From Solirubrobacteraceae bacterium (lineage in GTDB: Bacteria > Actinomycetota > Thermoleophilia > Solirubrobacterales > Solirubrobacteraceae): 35,555 nucleotides of DNA. A model generated the notes under the pieces. The model ran no database searches. It was not told where the DNA came from and worked only from the letters and a program-made list of their open reading frames with translations. Shown here one piece after another: positions 1-10,948 of this stretch (its first letter is position 1; each line of letters begins with the position of its first letter). The position numbers and the translations under genes were made by a program. Location: the NCBI GenBank assembly GCA_024711025.1, contig JANJTP010000042.1, positions 1 to 35,555 of the forward strand, read 5' to 3'.

Positions 1-1190
1 ACCTTGAACAGCGGCAGGTACATCGAGATGACGATGAACCCGACCATGCCGCCGACGACGACGAGCATCAGGGGCTCGAGGATCGAGGTGAGGGCCTTGA
101 CGGAGGCGTCGACCTGGTCCTCGTAGAAGTCGGCGATCTTGCTGAGCATCGAGTCGAGGGCGCCGGTCTCCTCGCCGACGGCGACCATCTGGACGACCAT
201 GCCGGGGAAGACGGGAGCGCCGCGCAGCGGCTCGGCGATCGTGCCGCCCTGCTTGACCGAGTCGATGACCGCGCCCATCGCGTTCTCCACGACGCGGTTG
301 CCGGCGGTCTTCGCGGTGATGTCGAGCGCCGCGATGAGCGGCACGCCGGCGCTGACGAGCGCGCTGAGCGTCCGCGAGAAGCGCGCCAGCGAGACCTTCT
401 GCACGATGTCGCCGATCTTGAACGGCACTCGCAGGCGGAACGCGTCCCACTGCCCGCGGCCCCGCTCGCTGGTCTTCCAGCGCCTGAACGCGTAGACGGC
501 CGCCGCGACCCCTGCGATCACCGCCCACCAGTAGCCGGTGATCGCATGTGAGACGGCGACCGTGATCTTCGTGATCAGCGGCAGGTCGCCGCCGAACTGC
601 TCGAAGACGCCGATGAACACCGGGACGAGGAACGTGACCAGACCGATCAGGATCGCCCCCGCGAAGGTGATGACGACGATCGGGTACATCATCGCCGACT
701 TCACCTGGCGGCGCAGCGAGTCGTCCTTCTCGAGCTGGTCCGCGACGCGCTGCAGCGACTCCTCGAGCACGCCGCCGGTCTCCCCCGCGCGCGTCATCGC
801 GACGAACAGCGGCGAGAAGATCTTCGGGTGGCGCTCGAGCGCGTCGGACAGCGGCAGGCCGGCCTCGACGTCCTTGCGCACCTGCGTCAGCGCCGTCGTG
901 AGGAGCTTGTTCTCCGTCTGCGCTTCGAGCACGTGCAGCGCGCGCAGGATCGTCATGCCCGAGCTGACCATCGTCGAGAGCTGACGGGTCATGATCGTCA
1001 GGTCGGCCGGCTTCACGCGCTCGAAGAGCGCGATGTTGATCTCCTTGGAGCTGTGCTTGTCGGCGATGTCGAGGACGATCAGTCCGCGCGACTTGAGCTG
1101 GTCGGCGACCTGCTGCTTGCTCTCGGCGTCGACCTCCCCGGTGGCCTTCGCCCCCGTGAGATCCATCGCCTTGAAGACGTACGTCGACAT
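1..1190 (-). CDS. pilC: Type IV pilus inner-membrane platform protein PilC (3' end cut by window)
   Basis: PilC is the polytopic inner-membrane protein that couples the PilB/PilT motors to pilin assembly and retraction. Reading the minus strand from the ATG at 1190 gives about 396 residues starting MSTYVFKAMDLTGAKATGEV, the usual PilC/GspF opening. Two GspF domains follow: the first contains RQLSTMVSSGMTILRAL and GETGGVLEESL, the second SRTLSALVSAGVPLIAAL and GEETGALDSML. Hydrophobic segments follow each domain. The reading runs off the window at GFIVISMYLPLFK, which is within a few residues of the normal PilC C-terminus, so only a handful of codons are missing. The start lies 13 nt after the pilT stop, so it is the distal gene of the pilB-pilT-pilC set. 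A GspF-type secretion role is possible but the PilT neighbour favours pili. Confidence 0.93.
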   Translation of the reverse strand, partial: MSTYVFKAMDLTGAKATGEVDAESKQQVADQLKSRGLIVLDIADKHSSKEINIALFERVKPADLTIMTRQLSTMVSSGMTILRALHVLEAQTENKLLTTALTQVRKDVEAGLPLSDALERHPKIFSPLFVAMTRAGETGGVLEESLQRVADQLEKDDSLRRQVKSAMMYPIVVITFAGAILIGLVTFLVPVFIGVFEQFGGDLPLITKITVAVSHAITGYWWAVIAGVAAAVYAFRRWKTSERGRGQWDAFRLRVPFKIGDIVQKVSLARFSRTLSALVSAGVPLIAALDITAKTAGNRVVENAMGAVIDSVKQGGTIAEPLRGAPVFPGMVVQMVAVGEETGALDSMLSKIADFYEDQVDASVKALTSILEPLMLVVVGGMVGFIVISMYLPLFK

Positions 1191-1203
1191 CGTGCGCTCC
1201 CGG

Positions 1204-2289
1204 TCAGGCGACCATCGACATGCCGGTGGACCCCATCAGCCGGCGTAGCTCGTCGGGCGTGCTCGAGCGCGACTCGGCCATCCGCTGGGTGATCCTGCCC
1301 TGGCGCACGAGAGTCGCCAGCGCCGCGTCCATCGTCTGCATGCCGGCGGCCGCGCCGGTCTGCATGACGGACATGATCTGGTGCGTCTTGCCCTCACGGA
1401 TCAGGTTCCGCACCGCGGGCGTCGGCACGAGCGCCTCGATCGCGGCGACCCGCGAGGAGCCGTCGGCGGTCGGCAGCAGCTGCTGCGTCAGCACGCCCTG
1501 CAGCGCGACGGAGAGCTGCACGCGCACCTGCCCCTGCTGATGGGCGGGGAAGACGTCGATGATGCGGTCGATCGTCTGCGGCGCGTCCTGGGTGTGCAGC
1601 GTCGCGAAGACGAGGTGGCCAGTCTCGGCCGCGGTCAGCGCCGTGGAGATCGTCTCCAGGTCGCGCATCTCGCCGACGAGGATCACGTCCGGGTCCTGGC
1701 GCAGCGCGGCCCGCAGCGCCAGCGCGAAGCTCGGCGCGTCGGCCTCGAGCTCGCGCTGGTTGACCATGCACTTCTTGTGCGAGTGCAGGAACTCGATCGG
1801 GTCCTCGATCGTCAGGATGTGCTCTTCGCGCGACTCGTTGATCTCGTCGACCATCGCCGCCAGCGTCGTCGACTTGCCCGAGCCGGTGGGCCCGGTCACG
1901 AGCACCAGCCCGCGCGGCTTCTTGCACAGCTCGTGTGCGACCGGCGGCAGCCCGAGGTCGTCGATCCGCTGGATCTCCGCGGGGATCAGGCGGAACGCCG
2001 CACTCAGCGAGCCGCGCTGGAAGAAGGCGTTGACGCGGAAGCGCGCGTGGCCGGGGATCGTGTACGCGAGGTCGACCTGCCAGTCGGTCTCCAGCCGCTG
2101 GCGCTGGTCGTTGCTGAGGATCGAGTAGATGATCTCGCGCGTCTCGACGTTCGAGAGCCGCGGATAGCCGTCGAGCGGCGCGAGCCGCCCGCGGGTGCGC
2201 ACCATCGGCGGCACGCCCGCGGTGATGTGGAGGTCGGACGCCTTGCGGCGCATCACCTCGAGGAGCACGTCGGCGAAGTCGAATTGCAT
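1204..2289 (-). CDS. pilT: Type IV pilus retraction ATPase PilT
   Basis: This 361-residue cytoplasmic hexameric ATPase powers pilus retraction (twitching, DNA uptake). The N-terminus has the PilT signature KASDLHITAGVPPMVRTRG. The Walker A motif GPTGSGKST is at about residues 133-141, the Asp box IEDPIE at 161-166, the Walker B motif VILVGEMRD at 202-210 and the His box ATLHTQDAPQTIDR at about 229-242. Length is normal for PilT. It lacks the N-terminal GspE domain and the zinc tetracysteine of PilB, which separates the two motors. The ATG at 2289 has only a weak ribosome site, and 72 nt separate it from pilB upstream. It sits between pilB and pilC on the same strand, so the motor pair and platform are probably co-expressed. 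Confidence 0.96.
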   Translation of the reverse strand: MQFDFADVLLEVMRRKASDLHITAGVPPMVRTRGRLAPLDGYPRLSNVETREIIYSILSNDQRQRLETDWQVDLAYTIPGHARFRVNAFFQRGSLSAAFRLIPAEIQRIDDLGLPPVAHELCKKPRGLVLVTGPTGSGKSTTLAAMVDEINESREEHILTIEDPIEFLHSHKKCMVNQRELEADAPSFALALRAALRQDPDVILVGEMRDLETISTALTAAETGHLVFATLHTQDAPQTIDRIIDVFPAHQQGQVRVQLSVALQGVLTQQLLPTADGSSRVAAIEALVPTPAVRNLIREGKTHQIMSVMQTGAAAGMQTMDAALATLVRQGRITQRMAESRSSTPDELRRLMGSTGMSMVA

Positions 2290-2361
2290 CCCGGCGGGTA
2301 TCGGAAGGCCGGCGGGCGGGCTTGAGCGCGGGCCGGCTCAGGCCGTGGGAAGCGGGGCGCG

Positions 2362-4176
<1,815 letters not shown>

Positions 4177-5013
4177 TGCTGGCTGTCGCCCCGCGGCTCC
4201 GGGCGGCCTGGCGCATCCGCTCCAGCGGCGCCGGCAGGCCGGTCCAGGCCTCGAGGCTGAGCGCCCCCTGGCGCACCAGGATCTCCAGCCCGTCGACGGT
4301 TCGGCAACCCACGCGCGCGGCCGCGCGAATCAGCTCCGTCCCGTCGGGGCGGTAGACGAGGTCCACCACGGTCGCGTATCTCCTCATCTCTTCGGCCCGC
4401 AATGGCAGTTCCTTGAACGAATTCGACGCAGATCGCAGTCCGACCGCCGTGCAGTTGACGAGCAGATCGGCCTCCCCCATCTCATCCCCGCGCTCAACGG
4501 CTGCGGCGCCGAGCTGAGCGGCGAGTCGCTCCGCGCGCGCGGGCGTGCGGTTCCAGACGCGCACGCGCACGCCCGCCTGCGCCAGCGCCCAGACGACGGC
4601 GCGGGCGCTGCCCCCGGCGCCGAGCACCAGCGCCCGCTCGCCGGCCCCCGGCGGCCGCGGGAGCGCGGCGACGAAGCCGGGCGCGTCGGTGTTGTCGGCG
4701 TCGATCCGCCCGTCCGGCAGGAACGTGAGCGTGTTCGCGGCGCCGATCGCACGCGCCCGCTCACTCGCCTCGTCGGCCAGCGCGAGCGCCGCCTCCTTGT
4801 GGGGGATCGTCACGTTGGCGCCGCGGAACCCGGCCGCGCCGAGCGCGCGGACCGTCTCGGCGAAGGCCTCGGGCGGCACCGGCAGGTGCTGGTAGCGCCA
4901 GCCGTCCAGGCCCAGCTCGACCAGCGCGGCGTTGTTCATCGCCGGCGAGCGGCTGTGGGCGACCGGCCAGCCGAGCACCCCCAGGCGATTCGCCGCGGTG
5001 CCCGCCTCCGGGC

Positions 5014-6480
5014 TCACTTCGGGCACACAGAAGGGTCGCGGCCGCCGAGCTGGGCGCGCTTGGCGTTGTAGGCGTCGACGTCACGCTGGAACTCGACGTC
5101 GCTGCTCGAGAAGTTGTGGGCGCCGTTGCCGCACGGCTTGACCACGTAGTACAGGTAGCTGCTGCGCGCCGGACGCGCCGCGGCCTCGATCGACGCCAGG
5201 CCCGGGTTGCCGATCGGTGTGGGCGGCAGGCCCTTGTTGAGGCGCGTGTTGTAGGGGCCGTGGCGCCGCAGCTCGCTCTGGCGCAGCGGCCGCGTCCAGT
5301 TGCCCTCCGCATAGCGGATCGTGGCGTCGATGCCGAGCGGCATCCCCGCCCGCAGGCGGTTGTAGATCACGCTCGCGACGAGCCGTCGCTCGGCCGCTCT
5401 CGCGGTCTCGCGCTCGATCATCGAGGCGATGATCAGCACGTCGTAGGCCGTCAGGTTGCGGCTGCGCGCGGCACTCAGGCTGACCTGGGCGAAGCTGCGC
5501 CGGAACGCCCGAAGCTGCTCGCGGACGAGCGCGTCGGCGCGCGCCGGGGTGCGCAGCTCGTACGTCGCCGGGAACAGGAAGCCCTCCAGGCTCGCGTCAC
5601 GCGGGGCGCCGTAGCGGCGCGGGTCGAGCGCTGCGGAGCGTTTCGAAGCGGCGACGTAATCGCCCACGACGCCCGCCTTGCGCACCAGTGCGGCAGACTC
5701 GCGACGCGAGGGCCCCTCGGGGATCGTCACGCGGATCGTCGCCGCCGCCTTCGGCGCGGCGCTGAGCGCGGCGATCGCCTCGCCGTTGCTCATGTCGCGG
5801 CGCAGCGTGTGACGGCCGGCCCGGAGCCCGTCGCCGTCTCCCCCGATCGACGCCCTGATCGCAAAGAAGAGCCCGGAGCCGACGACGCCGCGTCTGGCGA
5901 GCAGGTCGCCGATCTCCTTCGTGCTGGCGCCCTTCGGCACCTGGACCGCGACCTTCCCGCTTCCCTCTCCCTTGAACGGCGTGAATGTCGAGAGCAGGGC
6001 GAAGGCCAGCGCCGCGGCCAGCGTGGCGCCGATCGTGACGAGCGCGATCACGCCGCCCGGCGCGCGGCGCCGGCGGTGGACGATCAGGGGACGGTGTGGC
6101 AGGCCCGCCGCGCCGGGCTGCGGCCGGTGCCTGCGAACCGTGCCGAGCGGCTGATCGGCGGCGGGGGGCTCGGTCCGGGGCTCGAGCTCGGTGGGGGGCT
6201 CGAGCTCGGTCCGCTCGAATTCGGTTCGGGGCGTGAGCTCGACCGCGGGCTCTACCTCGAACGTCGGCTCGTACGCCGGCTCGAACGTGGGCTCGGCATC
6301 GGTCGCGTCTGCGGTCTCGGCCGCGGGCGTCTCATGCCGGCCGGACACGCTCTCCGGCGCCAGGACCTCGTCCGCCTCGACGCTTGCCGCCGTGAGCGGC
6401 TCGCCGAGCCGCTCCGCGCGGCGTCGCTCACGCTCGATCCGGGCGGCCTCGCGCTCCTGCGGCGTACGCCCGGGGCTCAT
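5014..6480 (-). CDS. mltG: Endolytic murein transglycosylase MltG
   Basis: MltG cleaves nascent peptidoglycan strands at the membrane and sets glycan length. The 488-residue protein has a cytoplasmic N-terminal region of about 140 residues, rich in Glu/Pro/Thr (repeating EPTFEP-like and TELEP-like runs) and ending in a basic HRRRR stretch. One membrane segment follows at about 143-165, then a LysM-like/YceG extracytoplasmic domain. The family signature SMIERETA (catalytic Glu about residue 356) and the PTPIGNPGLASIEAA block near the C-terminus are present. The start ATG at 6480 forms an ATGA overlap with the ruvX stop; longer readings upstream run antisense-like through alaS and are not credible. 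The long acidic cytoplasmic tail is larger than in E. coli MltG. Confidence 0.93.
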   Translation of the reverse strand: MSPGRTPQEREAARIERERRRAERLGEPLTAASVEADEVLAPESVSGRHETPAAETADATDAEPTFEPAYEPTFEVEPAVELTPRTEFERTELEPPTELEPRTEPPAADQPLGTVRRHRPQPGAAGLPHRPLIVHRRRRAPGGVIALVTIGATLAAALAFALLSTFTPFKGEGSGKVAVQVPKGASTKEIGDLLARRGVVGSGLFFAIRASIGGDGDGLRAGRHTLRRDMSNGEAIAALSAAPKAAATIRVTIPEGPSRRESAALVRKAGVVGDYVAASKRSAALDPRRYGAPRDASLEGFLFPATYELRTPARADALVREQLRAFRRSFAQVSLSAARSRNLTAYDVLIIASMIERETARAAERRLVASVIYNRLRAGMPLGIDATIRYAEGNWTRPLRQSELRRHGPYNTRLNKGLPPTPIGNPGLASIEAAARPARSSYLYYVVKPCGNGAHNFSSSDVEFQRDVDAYNAKRAQLGGRDPSVCPK

Positions 6481-6899
6481 GGCGTGCCCACCCCGCGCTC
6501 GTGACCGTGCCGCGCCAGCCAATCGTCGAGCAGCACTGCCGCTGCCCGCGAGTCCTCGGCCGCGCGGTCGCCGGCGGCCGCTGCACGCTGGGCGATCGCC
6601 GTCGTGAAGCGCTCGTCGTATAGCTCGACCGGCACCCCCTGGCCGAGCGCCCCGCGCAGCCGATCGGCGAACGCGCGGGTTGCCCTCGTCTGGTCGGAGT
6701 CCCCGCCCGACAGCGACAGCGGCAGACCGACGACGACCCGCCCCACCTCCTGCTGAGCGACCAGCTCCCGCAGCGCGGCGAGGCCCGCCTTGGAGCCGGC
6801 GCGAAGGACGGGCTCGATCGGCGTCGCGAGCGTCCCCGTCGGGTCGCTCAGCGCGCAGCCGCAGCGCGCCGATCCGTAGTCGAGGGCAAGCACGCGCAC
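6477..6899 (-). CDS. ruvX: RuvX/YqgF family RNase H-fold nuclease
   Basis: This 140-residue Holliday-junction-resolvase-like protein of the YqgF family is implicated in pre-16S rRNA end processing. It shows the family's three acidic sites: Asp in VLALDYGSARCG near the N-terminus, Glu/Asp in LYDERFTT at about residue 96, and Asp in the C-terminal DSRAAAVLLDDWL. VVVGLPLSLSG is the conserved central strand and loop. Length is typical. It lies 9 nt after alaS and overlaps mltG by 4 nt. The alaS-ruvX-mltG-aroE order is common in Gram-positive genomes, which supports the call. Confidence 0.94.
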   Translation of the reverse strand: MRVLALDYGSARCGCALSDPTGTLATPIEPVLRAGSKAGLAALRELVAQQEVGRVVVGLPLSLSGGDSDQTRATRAFADRLRGALGQGVPVELYDERFTTAIAQRAAAAGDRAAEDSRAAAVLLDDWLARHGHERGVGTP

Positions 6900-6908
6900 G
6901 CAGCCAGG

Positions 6909-9509
6909 CTAGGCGAGCGCCGCCTCGATCGCCGCCCTGGCGGCGTCGAGCGCCGCGGGCAGCCGTTCGGGGTCGCGGCCTCCGGCCTGGGCCATCGTGT
7001 CCCGGCCGCCTCCTCCACCGCCGACGATCTGCGCGGCGACCTTGACGACCTCGCCGGCGCGCACGCCGCGGGCGACGAGCGAGGGCGTCACGCTGGCGAC
7101 GAGGTGCACGCGGCCGTCGCCGGCGGCGCCGAGCACGATCGCCGCCTGCTCGCCGAGCTGTCCCTTGACGACGTCGGCGGCCTCCATCAGCGCCTTCGCG
7201 TCCGCGTCGGGGACGACCGCCGTGAGCACGCGGGCGCCCGCGATCTCGATCGCCCGCGAAGCCAGCTCGCCCACGTCGACGTGGCCGTTCGCACGCGCGC
7301 CGCGGCCCGTCGCGCGCCGCGACTCCTCGCGCAGCCGCTCGATCGCCTCCGGCACCCCCTCCGGGCTCGTGCGCAGCTCGACGGCGGCGCGGCGCAGCAG
7401 CTCGTCGTGCTCGCGCATCAGTCGCACCGCCGCCGGCCCCGTGATCGCCTCGATCCGGCGCACGTTCGCCGCGCTCGAGCCCTCGCTGACGATGCGCAGC
7501 AGGCCGATCTCCGACGTGGAGGAGACGTGGGTGCCGCCGCACAGCTCGCGCGAGTAGCCCCCGTCGCCGATCTCGACCATCCGCACGACGTCCCCGTACT
7601 TCTCGCCGAACAGCGCCATCGCCCCCAGCCGGCGCGCCTCGTCGAGCGTCGTCGTCAGCGGGCGGACCGGCAGGCTCTCGAGGATCCGCGCATTGACCTC
7701 GTCCTCGACGTGGCGCCTGTCCTCCTCGCTGAGCTTGGCGGTGTGCGTGAAGTCGAAGCGCAGCTTGTCCGGGCCGACGTACGAGCCGGCCTGGCGCACG
7801 TGGTCGCCGAGCCGGGCGCGCAGTGCCGCGTGCAGCAGGTGGGTGGCGGTGTGGTTGCAGGCGGTGGCGTGCCGCGCGGCGCGGTCGACGCTCGCCACGA
7901 CCCGCGTGCCCGGGCTCATCTCGCCCTCGAGCACGTCGACGACGAGCGCCTGATCCTCGCCGGCGCGCAGCACGTCGACGACCTGGGCGACGCAGCCGCC
8001 CCGCTCGCAGCGCACGAGCCCCTCGTCCGAGACCTGGCCGCCGCCCTGCGCGTAGAACGGCGACTCGGCGAGCTTCACGATCGTCCGTCCGTCCTGCTCC
8101 CCGACGCCGGCCACGGCGGTGTGTACGTCGAGCTGCTCGTAGCCGACGAACTGCGACGGCTCGGCCGCGACCTCGCGGACCAGCTCCTCCGAGCGACCCA
8201 CCTTCTTCGACGTCGATGCGGCCGCCGAGCGGGCGCGCTGCTCGTCCATCAGCCGCCGGAAGCCCTCCTCGTCACCGAACGGGACGCCGCGCTCGCCGGC
8301 GATCTCGCGCGTCAGCTCGATCGGGAAGCCGAACGTGTCGTGCAGGCGGAATGCGTCGACGGCCCCGATCTCGCCGGCGGCCAGCAGGTCGTCCAGCAGG
8401 CGCGTGCCCTGCTCGAGCGTGCGCCTGAAGCCGTCCTCCTCGGCGCGAGCCCACTTGAGGATCGTCTTCCGCTGGCGCTCCAGCTCGGGGTAGGCCCCGC
8501 GCATCAGCTCGATGACCTGCTCGACCAGACGCGGCAGGAAGACGCCCTCGATGCCGATCCGAGTGCCCTGCTGGATCGCACGGCGCATGACCCGGCGCAG
8601 GATGTAGCCGCGATCCTCGTTGCTCGGGACGACGCCGTCGCCGATCAGGAACGCCGTCGCACGCGAGTGGTCGGCGATGATCCGCAGCGCGCGCTCGTCG
8701 TCCTTGCGGGTCGCCAGCTCGCGGCCGAGCGCCATCAGCGGCGCGAACTGGTCGGTCTCGAAGATCGTCGGCACGCCCTGCTTGATCAACGCCATCCGGT
8801 TCAGCCCGAGGCCGGTGTCGATGCTCGGCGCCGGCAGCGGCGCGAGCGTCCCCGGCGGATCCTGGTCGAACTGCATGAAGACCAGGTTCCAGTACTCCAG
8901 GAAGCGCTCGTTCTCGCCACCGGGAAGGTCGTCGGCCGAGCCGAAGTCAAGCCCGCGATCGAGGTAGAGCTCGCTGCACGGGCCGCACGGCCCCGTCGCG
9001 CCGGCCTGCCAGAAGTTCTCCGAGCGCGGGCACAGGACGATCCGCTCGCGCGGCACGCCGACCGACTCCCAGGCGGCGATCGCCTCCTCGTCGGGCCCGA
9101 GCCCCAGCTCGTCGTCACCCTCGAACACTGTGATCCAGATGTCCTCGGGGCTGAAGCCGAAGCCCTCGAGCGAGAGCCTCCAGGCGAGCTCAATCGCTCC
9201 CGGCTTGAAGTAGTCGCCGATCGAGAAGTTGCCGAGCATCTCGAAGAACGTCAGGTGGCGGGCGGTGTTGCCGATGTTCTCGATATCGGTTGTGCGGAAG
9301 CACTTCTGGCAGCTCGTCAGACGCCGCGACGGCGGCTCCTCGATGCCGAGGAAGTAGCCCTTCAGCGGATGCATGCCGGCGGTCGTCAGCAGGACGGAGG
9401 CGTCGAACGTCGCCGGGACGAGCGAGGCCGACTCGAGGCGCCGGTGGCCCTCGCGCGCGAAGAACTCCAGGAAGGTCTCGCGGATCTCGTCCGACGTCGT
9501 GCTGCTCAT
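6909..9509 (-). CDS. alaS: Alanyl-tRNA synthetase
   Basis: AlaS charges tRNA-Ala and edits mischarged Ser/Gly. The 866-residue protein opens with the class II catalytic domain (FLEFFAREGHRRLESASLVP, then TTAGMHPLKGYF). It carries the editing-domain zinc motifs HTATHLLHAAL and CGGTHVSSTSEIG, and ends with a C-Ala/DHHA1 region containing the glycine-rich GGGGGGRDTMAQAGG. The start at 9509 (MSSTTSDEIRETF) forms an ATGA overlap with the mnmA stop; another in-frame ATG lies 18 nt upstream at 9527 inside mnmA and is less likely. All expected domains are present and no frameshift is visible. Confidence 0.97.
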   Translation of the reverse strand: MSSTTSDEIRETFLEFFAREGHRRLESASLVPATFDASVLLTTAGMHPLKGYFLGIEEPPSRRLTSCQKCFRTTDIENIGNTARHLTFFEMLGNFSIGDYFKPGAIELAWRLSLEGFGFSPEDIWITVFEGDDELGLGPDEEAIAAWESVGVPRERIVLCPRSENFWQAGATGPCGPCSELYLDRGLDFGSADDLPGGENERFLEYWNLVFMQFDQDPPGTLAPLPAPSIDTGLGLNRMALIKQGVPTIFETDQFAPLMALGRELATRKDDERALRIIADHSRATAFLIGDGVVPSNEDRGYILRRVMRRAIQQGTRIGIEGVFLPRLVEQVIELMRGAYPELERQRKTILKWARAEEDGFRRTLEQGTRLLDDLLAAGEIGAVDAFRLHDTFGFPIELTREIAGERGVPFGDEEGFRRLMDEQRARSAAASTSKKVGRSEELVREVAAEPSQFVGYEQLDVHTAVAGVGEQDGRTIVKLAESPFYAQGGGQVSDEGLVRCERGGCVAQVVDVLRAGEDQALVVDVLEGEMSPGTRVVASVDRAARHATACNHTATHLLHAALRARLGDHVRQAGSYVGPDKLRFDFTHTAKLSEEDRRHVEDEVNARILESLPVRPLTTTLDEARRLGAMALFGEKYGDVVRMVEIGDGGYSRELCGGTHVSSTSEIGLLRIVSEGSSAANVRRIEAITGPAAVRLMREHDELLRRAAVELRTSPEGVPEAIERLREESRRATGRGARANGHVDVGELASRAIEIAGARVLTAVVPDADAKALMEAADVVKGQLGEQAAIVLGAAGDGRVHLVASVTPSLVARGVRAGEVVKVAAQIVGGGGGGRDTMAQAGGRDPERLPAALDAARAAIEAALA

Positions 9510-10918
9510 CGAACGATTGTCGCGCATCCCACGACGCGGTCGCCGCTACGCAGGACGGCAACCTGCCCTGGTGCGACCGCCCACGCCGGCTCGCGCAGCT
9601 CCAGCAGCTCCCCCCGCAGCACGCAGGGCAGCGGCCGCGCCCGGTAGCGCAGCTGCACCAGCTCGACCTCGTCGGCCGGTCGATGCAGGCGCAGATCGGT
9701 CAGGCGAACGGTGTCGGCGACGAGCGCCTCGCGCGGCGCGACGGCGACGGTGTTCGCGCTCACGTCGGTCGCGCGGACGTAGCGCGGCTCGTCGGTCCCG
9801 CCGATCCCCAGACCGCGCCGCTGGCCGACGGTGTAGGCGTGCGCCCCGCGATGGCGCCCGATCCGCCGGCCGCGCTCGTCGACGATCGCGCCTGGACGCT
9901 CGCGCGGGCCGCCATGGCGCGCGAGGAAGGCCTCGCGCCCCGTGCCGGCGAGGAAGCAGAGGTCCTGGGAGTCCGGCTTGTCGGCGACGGTCAGGCCTGC
10001 CCGCGCGGCGATCGCGCGGACCTCGGGCTTCGTCAGCTCGCCCAGCGGGAAGCGCAGGCGCGCGATCTTCTCCGGAGAGAGCGCGGCGAGCACGTAGCTC
10101 TGGTCCTTCGCGGGATCGGCGGCTGTGCGAAGCAGGCCGTCGGCCGAGATCCGCGCGTAGTGCCCGGTCGCGAGTCGCGCCGCGCCCAGCCGCGCGGCCA
10201 GCTCGAGCATCCCGTCGATCCGCACCGCGCCGTTGCAGCGCACGCACGGGTTCGGCGTCAGCCCCCGGGCATGATCGGCGACCCACGGCTCGACGACTCC
10301 CGCGCGGAAGGCGTCCCGCAGGTCGAGTGTGAGATGCGGCAGGCCGAGCCCGTGGGCAAGCGAGCGAGCGGCGAGCACCGCGCTCGCCGAGCAGCATGAG
10401 CGCTCCGCGTCGTTGTGCTCGTCGCGCCACAACTCGAGCGTCACGGCAACGGGCTGCGCGTCGCGCCCGGCGAGCAGCGCAGCGACCGCGCTGTCGACGC
10501 CGCCGCTCATCGCGACGAGCACGCGGTCGGCGCGCGGCGCAAGCGCGGCGCCGGCGATCGCGGCGCCGCCGAGCGCACGGGCGAGCGCGTCGGCGGCAAG
10601 ATCGGCGGCGTGGAGCTTGCCGGCCGTCAGGCCGCCGAGCTCAGCGGCGACTGCGGCCGCGTCGATCCGTGCGGCGTCGAGCAGCGAAGCCCCCTCGGCG
10701 AGCTCGACGGCGGCGCTCGCCGCCGCGATCGTCGCACCGCAGCCCTCGGCCTCGAAGCGGGCGCTGGTAACGCGATCGCCATCGACGGCGACGGCGAACC
10801 GCACGAGGTCGCCACAGGCGACCGAGCCGGCGCTTGCGGCGTGCGCGCCCTCGACGGCGCCCGCGATCCCACGGCCACGCGGGTGGCGCAGGTGCTCCTC
10901 GAAGCGCTCGTCGGCCAT
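9506..10918 (-). CDS. mnmA: tRNA-specific 2-thiouridylase MnmA with N-terminal IscU/NifU-like domain
   Basis: The C-terminal part (about residues 130-470) is MnmA, which thiolates U34 of tRNA-Lys/Glu/Gln. It has the PP-loop SGGVDS at 138-143, a catalytic Cys in TPNPCVRCN (Cys225/Cys228) and the second Cys in DSQDLCFL (Cys321). The first about 115 residues resemble the IscU/NifU-N scaffold: HLRHPRGRG, Cys35 in ACGDLVRF, Cys60 in EGCGATIAAASA, and KLHAADLAADAL at 101-112, where IscU has an HC pair. Here the third cluster cysteine is Ala104, with His103 kept. The gene is 30 nt downstream of a membrane-anchored thioredoxin-like protein and overlaps alaS. A sulfur-relay role for the extra domain is my inference. 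Confidence 0.9.
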   Translation of the reverse strand: MADERFEEHLRHPRGRGIAGAVEGAHAASAGSVACGDLVRFAVAVDGDRVTSARFEAEGCGATIAAASAAVELAEGASLLDAARIDAAAVAAELGGLTAGKLHAADLAADALARALGGAAIAGAALAPRADRVLVAMSGGVDSAVAALLAGRDAQPVAVTLELWRDEHNDAERSCCSASAVLAARSLAHGLGLPHLTLDLRDAFRAGVVEPWVADHARGLTPNPCVRCNGAVRIDGMLELAARLGAARLATGHYARISADGLLRTAADPAKDQSYVLAALSPEKIARLRFPLGELTKPEVRAIAARAGLTVADKPDSQDLCFLAGTGREAFLARHGGPRERPGAIVDERGRRIGRHRGAHAYTVGQRRGLGIGGTDEPRYVRATDVSANTVAVAPREALVADTVRLTDLRLHRPADEVELVQLRYRARPLPCVLRGELLELREPAWAVAPGQVAVLRSGDRVVGCATIVR

Positions 10919-10948
10919 CGCCGGCGAGTCTAGGAGCCGTCCCGCTCG

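Noticed and set aside
6915-9647. Very long plus-strand frames opposite alaS, pilT and pilB
   Set aside because: They mirror the codon pattern of the real minus-strand genes, giving Arg/Asp/Val-rich products without motifs.
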